From IMG/VR virus record IMGVR_UViG_3300031841_000703, positions 1-32,800 of that record: a stretch of DNA of 32,800 nt; one strand, given 5' to 3'. The notes beneath the pieces were generated by a model that was not told the DNA's origin, did not search any database, and saw only the letters and a program-made list of their open reading frames with translations. Shown here piece by piece: positions 30,529-32,800 of this stretch (positions are counted from its first letter, which is position 1; every line of letters begins with the position of its first letter). This DNA comes from a virus. Position numbers and translations under genes: made by a program.

Positions 30529-30872
30529 TGTTCGTACTTTTCTGCTGCTTCATCAATACGGTTCATTATTACAGCAACAGCAACACCTAAGTCTTTTAAT
30601 GATGCTTCTTCTGCACATTCGCGTATTGTTTGCCAATCGTGTTTTTTAACAAACGGTGATGGTTTGTTGATTTGTGGCATATCAAACTTAACGCTATCGC
30701 GTTCTAAATCTTGTGGGCTTTGTGGGCGCACTCTATAAGAGTTTAAGAACTCTAAAAGTTGCGCTTTTGCTGTTGGTACGTCAACTTCTTTGAAATTGCC
30801 TTTACCCAAAGCTTTTTTTGCGTCTAATTGTGTGCCTACCCATTGGCCTTTATTGTCTGTATATAGTTTCAT
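30525..30872 (-). CDS. Hypothetical early protein (115 aa)
   Basis: I start this gene at ATG 30872, because GGAAGGAACAAACCAA precedes it, rather than at an upstream frame-opening ATG at 30917 with no ribosome binding site and overlap into the previous gene. The product begins MKLYTDNKGQWVGTQLDAKK, has VDVPTAKAQLLEFLNSYRVR, and ends in an acidic helix (VIMNRIDEAAEKYEQ). The opening KxxxTDxxGQWVGTQxDAKK resembles proteins seen in other phages and looks like a short conserved domain; no function known to me. Confidence 0.6.
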   Translation of the reverse strand: MKLYTDNKGQWVGTQLDAKKALGKGNFKEVDVPTAKAQLLEFLNSYRVRPQSPQDLERDSVKFDMPQINKPSPFVKKHDWQTIRECAEEASLKDLGVAVAVIMNRIDEAAEKYEQ

Positions 30873-30897
30873 TTGGTTTGTTCCTTCCGTTAAGAAT

Positions 30898-31473
30898 TTA
30901 ATAATCTTCACCATCAAGCATTACTTTTGATGGTCTTTGTATTACAGTTTGTTTAACGCCATCGCGTATATCGTGCGCTTTGACTGTAGCTACACAATCT
31001 ATTTGTGACCCTTTTTTCCATTTTTGTGTGCCTTTATAGATAACAACGTTGTTATCAGCGTCACGACATATGTTAATATAGGAAAACCCGTACATTGTTT
31101 CTAATTCTACAATGTGCATAACGATTACTGTAAATGACTGACGTTCACCTACGTTACCAACCCATGCACATTTAGCGTCTTGTTCTGCCCATTTAGCAGC
31201 TTGTGCAGCGCGTTTATCAAGTATGGCAACCATTTTATCGCGCATATTGTCAGTAGGTTTACCGTATGTCTGTATTCCGTAATTTACAGCGTTAAAAAAA
31301 CCTATGCCATCGTTTGATGCTTCATAGCCAGAAACAAATTCTATAATTTCTGCTGCACGTTCATCAGATGCAAGCCAGTTTTTGCGTTTTGTGTTAGCAG
31401 CATTAGCTAATTTACGCGCCTCAATAGACGGGTAATAATGATGTTCATAATCGTGGGTTTCGTCGTATGCCAT
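30898..31473 (-). CDS. Hypothetical early protein with possible OB-fold-like C-terminus (191 aa)
   Basis: The N-terminal half is helical and charged (EARKLANAANTKRKNWLASD, DNMRDKMVAILDKRAAQAAK). The C-terminal half, VGNVGERQSFTVIVMHIVEL, then ADNNVVIYKGTQKWKKGSQI and CVATVKAHDIRDGVKQTVIQ, has repeated beta strands like an OB-fold and resembles uncharacterised proteins in phage replication regions. A role in binding nucleic acid is suggested but unproven. A hairpin of G7/C8 lies just upstream of its ribosome binding site (GAAAGG). Confidence 0.6.
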   Translation of the reverse strand: MAYDETHDYEHHYYPSIEARKLANAANTKRKNWLASDERAAEIIEFVSGYEASNDGIGFFNAVNYGIQTYGKPTDNMRDKMVAILDKRAAQAAKWAEQDAKCAWVGNVGERQSFTVIVMHIVELETMYGFSYINICRDADNNVVIYKGTQKWKKGSQIDCVATVKAHDIRDGVKQTVIQRPSKVMLDGEDY

Positions 31474-31488
31474 TGGAAAAACCTTTCT

Positions 31489-31506
31489 GGGGGGGATACC
31501 CCCCCC
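31489..31506 (-). promoter_or_regulatory. Perfect G-tract/C-tract hairpin in leader of the 30898-31473 gene
   Basis: Seven G (31489-31495), ATA, eight C (31499-31506) on the plus strand form a 7-bp pure G:C stem with a three-base loop. On the minus strand it lies between two early genes and ends immediately upstream of AGAAAGGTTTTTCC, which contains the ribosome binding site of the downstream gene. No T-tract follows directly, so it is not a typical terminator; it may be a leader structure or mRNA processing or stability element. Confidence 0.45.
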
Positions 31507-31512
31507 TGTTAG

Positions 31513-32061
31513 TTAGAAATTATAATCGTGAAATTTAGAAGGTGCAGTTGCTAATGCGTGGCGTCCGATAGCTGAGTAATAATATCCGTCTTTGCGTCTA
31601 CGGATACGCACAGTGTCATTTTTCGCGTTAGTATTATATAACCATTTTTGTTCATGGTTATTTACAGTGTAACCTGAAAAACCACCTTTTACGGTTTCTG
31701 GTTTCCATGTTGTATCAAGTTGCGCGTCAACTAATCTAACTTCTAGTGTTCGTGGTGATACAACTTTGACTATTTCATACGGGTGTTTATCAGAATAACC
31801 GTGAAAATTGGCGTGTGTATAATCAATAGCTTCAACATTGTATACGTAAGTGTTGATGTATTCGCCAGAGCGACTAACTGGTAATTGCTCAATAAAACTT
31901 TCTGCATCTGTACACATATCAAAAGTTTTATAAGCAACAGAATTAAGTTCTAATCTGTCACCTTTAACACCGTTTACGTATCTTTTATCGCAAATGTGGC
32001 TACGTTGACCATCACGGCTAGTAATTTTTTCGGTTACTGTAATTACGTACTGTCTAAACAT
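31513..32061 (-). CDS. Hypothetical first gene of the early minus-strand operon (182 aa)
   Basis: A 182-residue protein with an excellent ribosome binding site (GGAGGAAC, ATG 32061) and an upstream promoter. It starts MFRQYVITVTEKITSRDGQR. The C-terminal half holds KHPYEIVKVVSPRTLEVRLV, then KDGYYYSAIGRHALATAPSK, a pattern seen in uncharacterised phage proteins with beta-rich folds. No catalytic motif is recognised. Its position as the first gene after the promoter suggests early expression. Function unknown. Confidence 0.65.
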   Translation of the reverse strand: MFRQYVITVTEKITSRDGQRSHICDKRYVNGVKGDRLELNSVAYKTFDMCTDAESFIEQLPVSRSGEYINTYVYNVEAIDYTHANFHGYSDKHPYEIVKVVSPRTLEVRLVDAQLDTTWKPETVKGGFSGYTVNNHEQKWLYNTNAKNDTVRIRRRKDGYYYSAIGRHALATAPSKFHDYNF

Positions 32062-32086
32062 TAAAAGTTCCTCCGTTTATAAGTTA

Positions 32087-32119
32087 AGTATATACATCTA
32101 TACGTAAAGCACAAGTGCT
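32087..32119 (-). promoter_or_regulatory. Early operon promoter overlapped by a palindrome
   Basis: On the minus strand TTGTGC (32114-32109) is spaced 16 bases from TATACT (32092-32087). The palindrome AGCAC-AA-GTGCT (32108-32119) covers the -35 box, as expected for a repressor operator. The start would lie about 20 bases upstream of the GGAGGAAC ribosome binding site. The opposite, RusA-side promoter is not clear: no good -10 was seen, and the only ribosome binding site-like motif (AAAGG 32158-32162) is too far from that ATG. Confidence 0.5.
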
Positions 32120-32188
32120 AATTTGTAAACTAAGTAAGAAAAAGCAAAAATAATTATACAAAGGCGCAAATTCCTGTACCTTGCGGCT

Positions 32189-32626
32189 ATGTACAAAGTA
32201 GAAATTGAAGTATCTGGGCAACCGATTGGCAAGGCTAGGCCACGCTTTGTAAGAAGCGGTAAAACCTACACGCCAGCAAAGACCGTTGACTATGAACGGC
32301 GCATACATGCTGCTGCATGGGCTGCTATGGTTAAACAAGACGTATACCAAACATTACGTCCTGTAAGCGTAGAAATAATAGCGTTTATGCAGATACCTAG
32401 TTCATGGTCAAAAGTGAAACAATTACACGCTGAATACAACGCTATCAGTCATACAAGTAAACCCGATTTAGATAATATTGTGAAAGTGGCCTTAGACGGG
32501 CTTCAAGGTACTTTGTTTAAGAGTGATGCGCAGGTAACAAGTATTAAAGCTAGAAAGATGTTTTGTCATCCTGATCGTGGCGCATTTCTTTATATGGCGG
32601 TATCATGGACTGAAGAAGGCGAATAA
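32189..32626 (+). CDS. rusA: RusA-family Holliday junction resolvase
   Basis: A 145-residue protein. The N-terminus VEIEVSGQPIGKARPRFVRS, then KTYTPAKTVDYERRIHAAAW, and KPDLDNIVKVALDGLQG with a later SDAQVTS, match RusA (PF05866). Active-site acids are D93, D95 and D113, with spacings of 2 and 18, near the 2 and 19 of E. coli RusA (D70, D72, D91). RusA resolves four-way junctions formed in recombination or replication. There is no strong ribosome binding site before ATG 32189. The 3' end overlaps the opposing Ref-like gene by 37 bases. Confidence 0.88.
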   Translation: MYKVEIEVSGQPIGKARPRFVRSGKTYTPAKTVDYERRIHAAAWAAMVKQDVYQTLRPVSVEIIAFMQIPSSWSKVKQLHAEYNAISHTSKPDLDNIVKVALDGLQGTLFKSDAQVTSIKARKMFCHPDRGAFLYMAVSWTEEGE

Positions 32627-32800
32627 ATCCAATCTGCGCCGTATGTTTCACGCCACAGCTTCGGTTCTTTGTGTATCGCTATTTTAGTCTGATCCCAAAG
32701 CCCTTGATGATGCCCCTCACATAACGGAATAGCAGTGCTATCAGGCCGTTTCTCAGTGCTAAATCTATCGTGGATTGGATGATGCGCTGTTGTAGGGCTG
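32590..32800 (-). CDS. Ref-like HNH nuclease (5' end outside window)
   Basis: On the minus strand the frame is open from the window edge to TAA at 32590-32592. The visible C-terminal part reads TAHHPIHDRFSTEKRPDST, then AIPLCEGHHQGLWDQTKIAI, then WRETYGADWIYS. This fits the phage Ref / RecA-dependent nuclease family (PF16786-like), an HNH-type fold in which the His and Cys residues bind zinc and the catalytic metal. Phage P1 Ref cleaves DNA in a RecA-dependent way. The N-terminal part is missing here, so length and full domain content are unknown. It is adjacent to, and antisense-overlapping with, the RusA gene. Confidence 0.75.
   Translation of the reverse strand, partial: SPTTAHHPIHDRFSTEKRPDSTAIPLCEGHHQGLWDQTKIAIHKEPKLWRETYGADWIYSPSSVHDTAI

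Overview
The window is a contiguous stretch of a tailed double-stranded DNA phage, or an uncultured phage contig. It is AT-rich by eye and densely packed, and most genes overlap by ATGA or TAATG junctions. The head genes follow a DUF4055-portal / MuF / P22-type coat plan, and the tail genes are siphovirus-like: tail terminator, tail tube, frameshifted G/GT-type chaperone, tape measure and J-like tip. Fibre modules, a GTA_holin_3TM-type holin and small basic proteins resemble those I know from marine phages. An aquatic Gram-negative host, perhaps an alphaproteobacterium, is therefore a reasonable inference but is not proven. No integrase, tRNA, rRNA, CRISPR array or insertion sequence was seen. 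No gap between genes exceeds 300 bases.

Layout. Bases 1-6459 (+) encode DNA packaging and the head: the end of the large terminase, portal, a MuF minor head protein with a C-terminal HExxH metalloprotease-like domain, a 56-residue protein, a scaffold candidate, the major capsid protein, and four small Lys/Arg-rich proteins. Bases 6459-8168 encode head-tail connectors and the tail terminator. Bases 8180-13483 encode the tail tube, a -1 frameshift chaperone pair, tape measure, distal tail and hub proteins, and a small NlpC/P60-like protein. Bases 13480-26401 encode a J-like tip protein and a long set of adhesins and fibres: a collagen-containing J, a large fibre, three consecutive LamG-type proteins, a propeller-like fibre, and a protein of TGQD repeats interrupted by a cupredoxin-like domain. 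Bases 26412-28829 are the lysis cassette: several one- to three-helix membrane proteins, then a GH19-type endolysin.

Bases 28826-32061 run on the minus strand and converge on the lysis genes. They hold a GNAT-like gene with its own promoter, then an early-type operon of small proteins that includes two helix-turn-helix candidates around a 39-residue membrane peptide. A divergent promoter region (32062-32188) with a short palindrome over the predicted -35 box separates this operon from a plus-strand RusA-type Holliday junction resolvase. A Ref-like HNH nuclease enters on the minus strand at the right edge.

The most unusual items are: the MuF-metalloprotease fusion; two interlocked stems (a possible pseudoknot or switch) that overlap the ribosome binding site of the tail chaperone gene; the cupredoxin-like insertion in the TGQD repeat protein; the LamG adhesin array with identical 19-base junctions; a conserved-looking small reading frame with no normal start codon in the lysis cassette; and G-tract/C-tract hairpins at three operon joints.
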